Source: Agelaius tricolor (lineage: Eukaryota; Chordata; Aves; Passeriformes; Icteridae). Taken from it: DNA of 64,000 bases. Location: positions 22,383,881 through 22,447,880 of the forward strand of contig JALJCS010000001.1 of NCBI GenBank assembly GCA_023055355.1, read 5' to 3'. Under the pieces are notes generated by a model. It was not told the DNA's origin and ran no database searches. It was given only the letters and a program-made list of their open reading frames with translations. The position numbers and the translations under genes were made by a program. Positions 52,595 through 62,290 of this stretch are shown piece after piece. Position 1 is the first letter of the stretch. Each line of letters opens with the position of its first letter.

Positions 52595-55500
52595 GTAACG
52601 GGGGCTGGGGCCGCTGGTGGTCAATGCCCGCCATTAGGCCGAGCAGGGCCGCGGTAAACAGAGCGCGGCGTGGGGCGTGCTGCTGCCGGGAGTGGGGGGC
52701 GCCGGGTTTAGGAGGGAGCAGTTTCTCAGTGCTTTTCTGTAAAACATGTGTTTCAGGGGGTTTCTGTAAAGGAGTGATGCCTCGTTTTGCTCCACAGTTA
52801 TGCTGTGGTGTCCGGGGGGGGTGTTTTGTTTTTGTCTCTGCCGGACTACATCTGGTGCGCTGTGGCGGAAAAGGTTATTTGAGGACAAGTGGGTTTTGCT
52901 GAGAGTTGTGTTAGCGATTAGAGGGTGTCCAAAGGAGGGCTACGAAGATGGTGAAGGGCCTTGAGGAGAATCTATGTTTGAACCGAGGTCATTTCCAGCC
53001 TGGAGGAGACTGAGGGAGACCTCCAGGTTGAAGTCTCTGCAACTTCCTTAGGAAGGGCAGAGGAGGAGCAGGTACTGGTCTGTGCTCTGTGGTGCCAGTG
53101 ACTGCACCCGAGGGAATGCCTGAAGCTGTGTCAGGGCAGGTTTAGGCTGGGTATTAGAAAAAGGTTCCTCACGCAGAGGGTGGCTGGGCACTGGAGCAGC
53201 TGTTCCCCAGGGAACAGCACCAGGCAGCCAGGGTTCAGGGAGCCTTTGGACAGTGCTCTCAGGCACAGGGTGTGACTCTCAGGGTGTCCTGTGCAGAGCC
53301 AGGAGTTGGAATCAACGACTCCTTGTGGGTCTCTTCCAACTCAGCGTGTTCTGTGATTCAGTGATTCTGTATTTTGGCTTATTTGCTCGGCTGAATGGCA
53401 GCTGGGAGGTTCTCCCTTCAGTGCAACTTCAAGCATACCAAGCTTTGATATCTTTTGCTTATAGGCTCAAAATATACCTTATTTAAACAGTGAGGAATCT
53501 GAGACATCATTGTTACTCAGCCTACCTTCCTGTTATCTTGTTGAGCAACAGATTTCTTTCTTCTAAAGAAAAAAAAAAAAAGAAAAAACCCACCTTTTTC
53601 ATGGCTTTAGTTGCTGAGCTGAGATTTGCTCTCCTGGAAAAGAAGTAAGAATACAGATTTAGTCTTAAGCTGGTGCTAGGGATACCTCGAGACTTAGTAC
53701 CTTTATTTCCCTGTTGTGTTGGCATTGGGATTTGAGCCAAATCAGTGGCTTTCCAAACAAAGTTCTGACAGCTTGCAGGAAAGTGGTCTCCTCATTCCTT
53801 ACAAATAGCCTTATGATAAAGTTAATGCAGCATGCAAAAATGACCTTTTGTAAAGGTCATTCCTCTGATCGCTTGAAAGATCTGACACTTGAATTCAACA
53901 AGGCAGAAATTTTAAATTGTTACTCGACAGATAGGGTTTGGATACTAAATGTCACTTACAAATCTGAGGGGGGTAAAAGATGCAAGATCACTTTGTAAAG
54001 TCCCATTTTGCATATCATTTAGATAAATGTTTAAATACCTTGTATATAAGTGTTTGAATATCTTGTATGCATTAACTTGTAGAGAAAGAGTATCTTCTGT
54101 AAGGGCTGAGCAGGATGACTTTGCCTCCACAGCTTTCTACAGGCAGATGTAGTTGTGTGCTAGTAATGACACTTGTGCTTTTTTGGTAGACACTCCATGC
54201 TGCCCCGCCATGTGCAGAGGCTGGGCAGAGACTGGATCACCCACTGGAATGGCTCCCAGATACTGGCCTTGAACAGCCCAGTTTCCAGCTGTATGAGATG
54301 GGCCGGACACTATCCTCCCTGGGCCTCCTTTCCACTCCCCATTTCAGCTGATTTTTCAGCAAACTGGAGATTCCGTCCATTTTTTGGAACTTGGAGACAA
54401 TTTCAGAACTCCATTTGGCATCTTGATAACTACACCCAAAGTTGTTGCTTTCACCTCCCCAACCCCAGTATGAAATCTGAAGGAGAAGAACCATTGACAA
54501 AGAAGAGAAAACTCTATGGCCAGGATGATACTTCAACTCCTGAACAGCAAACAGACTTGTCTAATCAGAAGGAAGTATCTTGTCTTTCTGTAGCACAGAA
54601 TGAGGAAAAACATGGCAGCAAGAAAGGTAAAAGATGCTCTTTGCTCATTTGCTGTGTTTATTTGTAATGCTGAATACACCAAATAAGTTTAGAGACATGA
54701 GCAGTAGTGCCTGCTCCTTTTGAGTTACTGTTTTTCTTGGCACCCCTCTCAGGGAAACATGTCTTTAAAATGCTCCAATTTTGTAATGCTGTTTAGTCAG
54801 CAAACTTGTATTTTGTGCTGTCAAACAGTACCAGAACTAGGTTCACTGCACTTGAGAGTGGAACACAGTCACTTGTGTGAGGGATTGCCCAACCTCGGGA
54901 GTCCTGAGCTTGGTTCAGACAACACTCTCTCGTGTCTCTGTCACCAGTAACTTGGAAGCTCTGGAAAGAAAAGATTTGGCTGACTTGCTGTAGGGCTGAG
55001 CTGGACTGGCAGTTGTATAGCTTCAGTCCTTGTGCTCTACCTAAGCTCATGAACACTACTGGACCTGAACTGGTTTCTTTCCAGACCAGTTGTGTTATCT
55101 GTGACCTAGAAAACTGAGAATGAATGCACTGAGTTTTAATGGTGCATGCTTCCAGTGTGCTTGTGTGATTTTGTTCTTACAGCTGTATTCTGCCACTAGC
55201 ATGGTAGCAAGTTTTGTGTCAGATCACGTCTGACAGAGCAGGCAGCACGTGTGCTTATCCAGATAAATACAGGAGGAAGTGCAGAGTTGTGTACTGGGCT
55301 TAGTAACAAACTTCCATGAAACTTCAAAGTGTCTGTGTTAGCTTGTTACAGATACAATCTTGTACATAGCATCCAAATATTTTACTGAGTCTTGTGTATA
55401 TTTACAGTTTTGTCTAGTGTGAGACAAACAGGGGGACACAGTCAAAATTGTTTTCCTCTTGCATAAATCACTTCCTTAGCAAACTAAACTGGAAATTGTA

Positions 55501-58500
55501 TTATGACTAAAAAGGGTAATAGATGCTATCAGCATCCCAAAGGGATTTTTGGACACAAAAACCCATAAGGCTTAGAAACATATTCATCTTCAGGAGCCAA
55601 AGGAGGGGACTTTTCTTTGTGCCTTGATTACAGAGTCCTCTGTTAACCCTGCTTGCCTTTTATCAGATGGCTTTATCTGAGGGTGTGGTTGGCACTGTGG
55701 TCCTTCCCAGTCACCCTTTGGAAAGTGATGCTAGTTAAAGATACCTGCTGAGGAACAATGTGGCTTCTCTCCCACCACAGAAACAGAACTTAAAGCTTTG
55801 CAGTATTCATTGCAAACACTGTAAAGTCCTGAATAATGTAAGCACAGCAATGAAAATTACTCCCCAAATAGGACAGATGGTGACAGCTATAGCTGCAGTC
55901 TGCCACTGGTTGTTAGCACAGATAACTGGACCTCAGCTTGCTCTCAGATGAGGTCAGATATAAAGGGTGAAAAGCATCTCTGTGAGCTTTTAAGTGGAGA
56001 AATACATTTCTTAAGAAGTAATTGGATGCTTAATGATGGGCAGATATGTTATTATGAATTTTCCTAGTAATTGTAAGTATGAAATTAAAAATGGCAGGAA
56101 GGTAAAGGATGTCTTTTCAGAAGTTCTTGGTAATTCTGAAACTTAATAATTTCTTGATTTCTCAACGCACTGAGGAAAATTGGGTTCTTTATTTGTTTTG
56201 GGACTCCTGTAGTAGACCCTGTTGCAGCTTATGGCTGAGTTTTACAGACTGTACACACGGTAGATGTGATTGCTGGATTCCTAACCCTTTGTTAGTCATG
56301 CATAGAGAGATCAACAAGGTGCCCATATGCTGCCCTAAGGAGTGTATCCACACTGGCATACACCATCTCTGCTGATGAGGAAGTGGCACAAGGCAGTGGG
56401 AGACTCCCAACAGAATGGATTTGGCTCACCAGTTATGCAAGCCCTTCTACAGGAGCAGGGGGTGTAGTCTGATTGCAACAATCTCCTTAGAACAGGCCAG
56501 TTCCCCAGTTTCAAAGCAGTTGAAATTCAGGGTATATAATGGTTTTGTGCTGTTTGTTTTGGTTTGTTTGATTTTTTTTTTTTTTTACTGATGCTTATCC
56601 ATCTTAAACAGAGGGTCTGAATCACTGCTAATTGAATAAGCTTTTAGAATTATTTAAGAGATTTGAAAGACAAATGGTTGTCAGTAGAATGATTTCCAAG
56701 AGCAGTAAGAAGTCATATGGTCTATAACATAACTTTTTTCTGCTTGATATTCTTTTAACAGGAACCATCAAAAGACACTGGGAATATTTCTGTCAGCAGA
56801 GTAAAACAATGAAAATCGCTAAAAATAAAGGATCTGACCAAAGCAGCACAGGAAGTGAGGCAACATTTGATTTTACAGTTATGTCCTACAACATTCTCTC
56901 ACAGAATTTGTTGGAAGACAACTCTCACCTGTACAGACACTGCAGGCAGCGATTGCTATTCTGGACATACAGATTTCCCAACATCCTACAAGAAATCAAA
57001 GAGCTGGATGCAGATGTGAGTAGAAAATGAGCATGTGGATATTTGTTAAGAACTGATTAACTGAAGTAGCAAATTCTGCTACTCTGTACTGGGGTCTGAA
57101 AAAACACCTCTGTGGTTTTGGTTGGTTGTAGAGTTTGTTTGTTTTTGTTTGTATGTTATTGTTCACATAAATTATTGTAAGTCTTAATCAGGAAGTCAAG
57201 TCAGTAAAATGTTGCTTCAGTCATTGTTCAGACCAACAAAAGTTCAGTGATAGAATCCATCCTGTTTGTGTCAAAAAACAGTACTGAAAAAAATAGTTGT
57301 ATTAGGGAAGCCACAGAAAAACAGCCTTGAACCATTTATATTAGTTATGTTAGTATGTAGCCAGGAATCTGGAAATTAAAGTCCCTTCAAACTCTTCCTT
57401 TCTTCCTAATAAATTTATACATCCTCTATGCATTTATCTTTACAATGAGATACCTTGGATAGCTTCTGAGAGGAGCAGCTGCTCTCAGACCCTGGCAGAT
57501 GCAGGTGTCCTTTCCACAGAGAAATTTCTTGCTAAAGGACATAGATTTTAAACTTTCATTGGTTGGAACTGTAACCTTAGGTGAAGCAGAGATTTCAGAA
57601 TGTTGCTTGAGATTTGACTCTCCCTTGAGAGCTTGAATGAGCTGGGCAGGTGGGATGTGTTGCTGCAGTTCAGCAAGCAGGGGTAACTTATTCCCCTTTG
57701 GGAGCTTTATCCCAGTGGTGGCTGTAGATCTGTGTTCCTGCAGAGTGCTGGGGGAAGGCTCAGAGAAGCTCACAGCTGGACTTGGACTCCATGATCCTTG
57801 TGGGTCCATTCCAACTCAAAATACTCAGTGATTCTGTGAGCTCTCTTAAATGAATATTTTGAGTTTCAGCTTTGGTTCAGGTTCTTATAATATGGAAGCC
57901 TGTTTTCCATCCTGTAGTGTGCCATTTGCCTCTTCATCCTTTCTCCCTGAGCCTTCCTCTGAGCTGCTGAGAATGTTGGAACAAGTTACTATTGTGATTA
58001 AATTGAATCTCACCTCTGAAAATGTCTGTCTGAAAAAGGAGGAGTTGGGGCCTTCTTCATAATCTTAGGGAGCATTTTCTATGAAGAGTGAATTCTTTTG
58101 TGGGATTATGGAGTCAAAAACCTTCTGAGTTTGCTTTTTTTAATACATGTACAGACTGGCCAACAGAGATATGCTGTAGTAACATTTTGATGTACTTACT
58201 AATACATTTTAATTGTAAACCTTTGCCTTAGGTGCTCTGCTTACAGGAAGTCCAAGAAGACCACTACAGAACAGAGATCAAGTCAAGTTTGGAATCCCTG
58301 GGTATGATGAAACTCTTAGAACCAATACATTGTCTTCTCCCCTGCAGGGATAACTTGTTACCCTTTGAGAACTCAGGGCTTTTTGAGGAAACTAGTACTA
58401 TTAGAGAATCAAGTCTTTTGCTATGACATGCAACAATGTTGTGTATCCTCTTTTACAAATTCATCAAGTGCTCTCTTGAAACCACCTTAATCCTTTTTAC

Positions 58501-61500
58501 CAGTATTCTTGTTGGGTAGCACTTCAAGGGCATGTTTTTTCTGCCTTGAAACCTTCCAGATATTAGCACTAAATGTTATCCATGGTCAGTATATATTCAT
58601 GAGGTTTTTATACAAATGCTGTCAGTCAGTCTGAATAGACTGTCCTGTCACTATCTCTCCTGTAATTTTATGGAAGGAATGTGTTGCTAAGGGTTGATTC
58701 CATGGTGGTTTAAACTGATTTGAATCTTTTATGCCCTGCACCACCTTCCAGTCCCAGGGCCCCACTTCCATCCTCCACTGGTTCTTGTGTGATGCCAGGA
58801 GGACATGGTAAAGGAGCAGCACTAGACTGATACTTTTTTCTTTTTTTGTTAGTTGAGGTAGTTTAGCTCCCAGAATTGAGTGTTTGCAAAGAAGAGGGTA
58901 ATGGCAGTACTGATTGAAATCCCCTTGAAATGTGAAACAACACTGTCAGGCCAGGCTTGTTGGGGGCAAGAGAGCTTGTAACTAGTGTACAGGAGGATCT
59001 GGAGCTTGCTTTAGCTCTTCCTTTCCCCATCCCTAGCTCCCAGATGCATGTCCTGCCCCTTATCCTGGCATAGTTTTGGCACTCACTGGTGAAATCCAGC
59101 AGTCCAGCAGAATACTATCCAGACTAATTTTATTTTTCTGGGTTAGTTTTCTGTTAGCTTACTGAGTTAGCACTAAGTGCCACAACAAGTGGCCGGAGCA
59201 ACATGGCCTGAATCTGCGAGAGGGGAATGGGAATCCCCTGTCCAGCACTGGTGTGAGCTCAGGTCAGCTCACCCTACTTCACTAAGGCTGTACTTCATGA
59301 ATTCATATGGTCTAGGCAGGGCAGAGAACATTTTAAAATGGCAAAAAATAGATACTGTTTCAAGATCTATTTTTTTCCCTTAAATAGATAAGATCTTGTT
59401 TAAATCACCTCTGCATAAAATGAAGAAATTGCAAATCACTATTTCTAGATGGACTTGTTTGAACTCCAGTGCTGTCATTTGATAAGTGTCTCTGTTTCCT
59501 TGGTGAAAGCTTGCCACTTGCTGCTCACTGGATAATTGCATAATTATGTAAATACATTTGAGACCTTTGTTCCATGAATAATTTTAGACATTGACTAATG
59601 ACTTAGCATGATTAAGGCTTTTGATTGGTAATGCTTCACTGGTATTACTCCTAAGCCATTCCTGTAGCATCCAGAAAAAACTTCAATGCACAAGGCCACT
59701 TTTATGTGCCTTGTGGGGGTTTCTGTGTTGTTTTGGTTTGGGTTTTTTTCCAGATGAGGAGATAAGAACATGACTGGTATCTTAGAGTATGTAGATGTTT
59801 GCACATTGCATAAGGTATTGGACCATGTTTCCTGTCCTGCCTTGCCTCAGCTCAGATTAGGGCAGAAAGAAAAGAGCACAAGTGTATGTGAAACACAGGC
59901 TTTGGTACTTCAGACTGGGGGTTGACTGTGATGTGAGAAAACAGTGTGAGATCTTTCTGATTTGTTTGTTTGTTTTAAAATCTCTATTTATACAATAGTA
60001 TTTTATGTTCTTAATTGCCTTTCTTGCAGGATATCACTGTGAGTATAAAATGAGGACAGGCAGAAAACCTGATGGCTGTGCCATTTGCTTCAAAACTTCC
60101 AAATTTAGCCTGATTTCCTCAAACCCAGTGGAATTTTTTCGCCGTGATATCCCACTCTTGGACAGGGACAACGTTGGACTGGTGTTGCTGCTGCAGCCCA
60201 GATTTCAGTGTAAAGCCAATGCTGCCATCTGTATTGCCAATACACACCTACTGTACAACCCAAGGAGAGGGGACATCAAACTGACCCAGCTTGCAATGCT
60301 CCTGGCAGAGATTGCCAGTGTTGCCCCTCAGAAGGATGGCTCTTTCTGCCCAATTATCATCTGTGGGGACTTCAATTCTGTTCCTGGCTCTCCATTGTAC
60401 AGATTTATAAAGGAAGGAAAGTTAAATTATGAAGGACTTGCTATAGGGAAGGTAGGCTGTGCTTCTCACTTCTCACCAAAAAAATGGTTAATGCTGATTA
60501 AAGAGAAGTATTTGGGTGGTGCTGTGATTGTTTCCATTGCAGTGCCTCTCTTAGTGCCTTGTCAGCAGCCTGCAAAGCAAAAGATATTGCAGTTAAATAA
60601 GCTTGGATATATTAGCTGTGCCTTAGGGAATATTGTGTCCTCTCCCACCATTCTGAAAGGAAAAACTCACCAACAATCATTCCTGAAATTTAGTGTATCC
60701 ACAGAACAATTGTATCACTGTGTTTGGATGATTTTATCACTGTGTTTAAGTGTCCCAGTCTTTAAGTAGGATAAAATAGCCACTTAATAAAAAACCTACT
60801 GTGTGCTCTGTGGGAAGATAACTCTTACTGTAGATAAACTTGGTGACTGCAGTAATTGTAAAAGCAAAGCTGCAATTTGATGCTGAATCTCAACTGTTCC
60901 ATGATAAAAGATGTCTTGTTGTGAGCTCTTGTATGCAGCTGTTGGATGTGTCACATTCTATGTATTAGGAGTGACTGAACTACATAAAATGAGGAAACAT
61001 GACCAAAAAAATAGCCCTGTTGGGTGTTGTTTGATAGTGGGACTTGATTCAAGCCCCCCTTTGACTTGACCTGCTCCCAGAAGGATCAGCATCCTGCTGA
61101 TCTGGGTAGCTCTCTGTGCTGAGCCAGTGCTGTCCTTGGAAGTGTCTCAGTGTCCTTGGAAGTGTCTCAGTGTCACAAGAACCATCTGGAAAAATCGGGT
61201 ACCTGTAAAGAACTTGCTATAGATAAACAGAGTGGATGTACATAAAGGGTGTTATTTTTACAGGGATTTGAATCATTATAATTATTCCAAGGGGCTGGGC
61301 CTTTTTCTTTAAACTTTACCAAAAAATGTTCACTTATTTCAGGTTTGTTTAGTGGGTTTTCTTTTTTTTTGTGGTTTATTAAATCAGATTTTTTTTTCTG
61401 AAAAAAGCTTGTTCTCTTTCTCAGGTCTCTGGACAAGAACAGTTTCCAAGGGGACAAAGAATCTTATCTATTCCAATTTGGCCCAAAAAATTAGGCATTT

Positions 61501-62290
61501 CACAAAACTGTGTATATGAAATAAAACAGCAACAAAAGGAAGAAAATGCAGGTCAGTTTTTGAATAAATGAATTTTTGTGAGCCTTTGAAAGCATCATTC
61601 AACTAGTACTGAAAACTATATGTTCTGTTTTAGTGGGGGAAAAACAGTGAGTCTTGACTTTACAAAGCTTTCTTGTTGGGCTCATTAGAGTGTAAAGTGA
61701 TTTATTCACATAAACTTTGCAAATTTGAATCTTTATTTAGAAATTTCCCTTCAGGAATTGGTGTGCAATGTTTAAAGTCCCGTGTCTGCATCCTGAAAGC
61801 CAGCTGTGCTGTGACTGGGAAAGGGAGGTGAAGGGATGCAGCACATGGACATAGTGTGGACCTGCATTGTGCCTCAGTGTTTATGAATTATAGTGTTGGC
61901 ACTTCATGCAACAGTTGGGAAGAGCAAGTGATTCCTTGCTGAGTATGGCTACATCTTTCATCCACTATTTTTTCCTTTGACAGAAAAACAAATTTTAAAT
62001 GAATGGGACATAATATAAAAGAGTCTTTAAAGGGGATTTTACTAATGGAACAGAAGAATTAAATTCTGCTAGGTGAATTGTACCTTGCCTGCTGTAAAAA
62101 AATAACTGTACTTAAAGATACTTTTTTTTTTACTGTAGCTTTTCTGTAGCTCTTCAGCATTCTTGTAAGTAAGCATTCTTACTTATATCCTATTTTAAAT
62201 ATAAATTGAATTTTTTTTTTATTTTGCAGGAGAAAAATTGGAAATGGCAAAACCAGACAACACTCAGGAAATTGTAATAGCGCCTGAAAA
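52395..62290 (+). CDS. ANGEL2: ANGEL2, 5' and central part of a spliced gene
   Basis: A probable non-coding exon 1 and six coding exons (listed separately) give 454 codons plus two bases, in frame. The protein follows human ANGEL2 (544 residues) from MFPHHSRSLGRDW onward. It has a variable N-terminal region (1-180) and the endonuclease/exonuclease/phosphatase fold from FTVMSYNILSQ (181-191). Key residues are visible: N187, the metal-binding E234 of CLQEVQED, NTHLLYNP (322-329) and GDFNSVPGSPLY (364-375). Family members are CCR4-related. ANGEL2 itself removes 2',3'-cyclic phosphates from RNA ends (established knowledge). The last part (human ..SVYSHYFPD.., SDHLPL) is off the right edge. The start is uncertain because exon 1 has no in-frame ATG. 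Confidence 0.95.
52418..52436 (+). promoter_or_regulatory. ANGEL2: ZNF143/THAP11-type element (SBS motif)
   Basis: ACTACAAGTCCCAGGAGCG matches the well-known SBS pattern ACTACAANTCCCAG with one variable base. Such sites sit just around the start of CpG promoters, which fits its place in the ANGEL2 island. Confidence 0.65.
52595..54189 (+). other. ANGEL2: ANGEL2 intron 1
   Basis: It begins in the CpG island and contains a CR1 LINE 3' copy (52925-53370) and a poly-A run at about 53569-53581. Nothing else was recognised. Confidence 0.7.
52925..53370 (+). mobile_element. CR1 LINE 3' copy
   Basis: The order GTCCAAAGGAGGGCTACGAA, GGCTGGGTATTAGAAAAAGG, CGCAGAGGGTGGCTGGGCAC, CTTGTGGGTCTCTTCCAACT and the terminal TGTGATTCAGTGATTCTGT is classic avian CR1 in sense orientation. 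It is 5'-truncated at about 450 bp and lies in ANGEL2 intron 1. Confidence 0.9.
54197..54626 (+). CDS. ANGEL2: ANGEL2 coding exon 2 (proposed start)
   Basis: The exon begins at 54190 after the acceptor TTTTTTGGTAG, and the first in-frame ATG is at 54197. The T at -3 makes it a weak start context. It encodes residues 1-143 plus one base: MLPRHVQRLGRDW and SSCMRWAGHY match human MFPHHSRSLGRDW and SSCMRWPGHY. After KKRKLYG there is a tail of about 35 polar residues that I do not recall in human. The donor is GTAAAA. Confidence 0.88.
54627..56761 (+). other. ANGEL2: ANGEL2 intron 2
   Basis: This 2.1 kb intron ends in a T-rich tract (56572-56586) and a normal acceptor. No mobile element or extra exon was recognised. 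Confidence 0.7.
56762..57015 (+). CDS. ANGEL2: ANGEL2 coding exon 3 (start of EEP domain)
   Basis: Completes G144 and encodes residues 145-228. TIKRHWEYF matches human VIKRNWEYI. The catalytic fold opens with FDFTVMSYNILSQNLLEDN and continues HLYRHCR..RFPNIL.EIK..DAD. The acceptor is TTCTTTTAACAG and the donor GTGAGT. It ends on a whole codon. Confidence 0.95.
57016..58231 (+). other. ANGEL2: ANGEL2 intron 3
   Basis: This 1.2 kb intron contains a short CR1 3' end (57760-57838) and nothing else recognised. Confidence 0.7.
57760..57838 (+). mobile_element. CR1 LINE 3' end fragment
   Basis: CTTGGACTCCATGATCCTTG, TGGGTCCATTCCAACTCAAA and the terminal CTCAGTGATTCTGTGA are the CR1 3' end in sense orientation. 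The upstream limit is unclear. Confidence 0.85.
58232..58301 (+). CDS. ANGEL2: ANGEL2 coding exon 4
   Basis: Encodes residues 229-251 plus one base: VLCLQEVQEDHYRTEIKSSL and ESL. E234 in CLQEVQE is the conserved Mg2+-binding glutamate of the EEP family. The acceptor is TTTGCCTTAG and the donor GTATGA. Confidence 0.95.
58302..60029 (+). other. ANGEL2: ANGEL2 intron 4
   Basis: This 1.7 kb intron has T-rich stretches and short open frames only. Nothing was recognised. Confidence 0.7.
60030..60451 (+). CDS. ANGEL2: ANGEL2 coding exon 5 (catalytic core)
   Basis: Completes G252 and encodes residues 253-392: YHCEYKMRTGRKPDGCAICF, LLDRDNVGLVLLLQP, ANTHLLYNPRRGDIKLTQLA and CGDFNSVPGSPLY, ending NYEGLAIGK. 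N322, H324, D365 and N367 are the expected active-site residues. The acceptor is CTTGCAG and the donor GTAGGC, phase 0. The frame stays open 105 codons past the donor, to a stop at 60767-60769. Confidence 0.97.
60452..61424 (+). other. ANGEL2: ANGEL2 intron 5, possible alternative terminal exon at its start
   Basis: The exon 5 frame stays open from 60452 to a TAG at 60767-60769. An AATAAA (60786-60791) and a GT-rich run (about 60800-60814) follow. This is the layout of an intronic polyadenylation unit, but its use is not proven. A perfect 20-bp tandem duplication occurs at 61131-61170. Confidence 0.5.
61131..61170. repeat. 20-bp perfect tandem duplication
   Basis: TGTCCTTGGAAGTGTCTCAG occurs twice back to back without mismatch, and the third unit stops after TGTC. 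It is a recent slippage or duplication event. Confidence 0.95.
61425..61551 (+). CDS. ANGEL2: ANGEL2 coding exon 6
   Basis: Encodes residues 393-434 plus one base: VSGQEQFPRGQRILSIPIWP and LGISQNCVYEIKQQQKEENA. This matches human VSGQEQSSRGQRILSIPIWP..LGISQNCVYE. The acceptor is CTCTTTCTCAG and the donor GTCAGT. Confidence 0.96.
61552..62229 (+). other. ANGEL2: ANGEL2 intron 6
   Basis: A short AT-rich intron with T-runs near its 3' end. I see nothing else. Confidence 0.7.
62230..62290 (+). CDS. ANGEL2: ANGEL2 coding exon 7
   Basis: Completes G435 and encodes residues 436-454 plus two bases: EKLEMAKPDNTQEIVIAPE and the start of a K/N codon. It corresponds to the variable human linker ending in VTAEK. 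The acceptor is TATTTTGCAG and the donor GTATGT (consensus-like). It is weakly conserved in sequence, but phase and position fit. Confidence 0.85.

Larger units (their letters stand above)
52240..52720. promoter_or_regulatory. ANGEL2: CpG island and promoter of ANGEL2
   Basis: GC-rich, CpG-dense sequence contains a YY1-like AACATGGCCGC (52392-52402), a second ATGGCGGC core (52359-52366) and a ZNF143/THAP11-like element. It is TATA-less, and transcription probably starts near 52390-52440. The island begins 25 bp after the LTR ends. Confidence 0.82.

Noticed and set aside
52414..52902. 162-codon frame across the ANGEL2 exon 1 region
   Set aside because: It has a non-ATG start, is in a different frame from the exon 2 junction, and reads straight through the donor. 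Its Gly/Arg/Ala content is explained by the CpG island.
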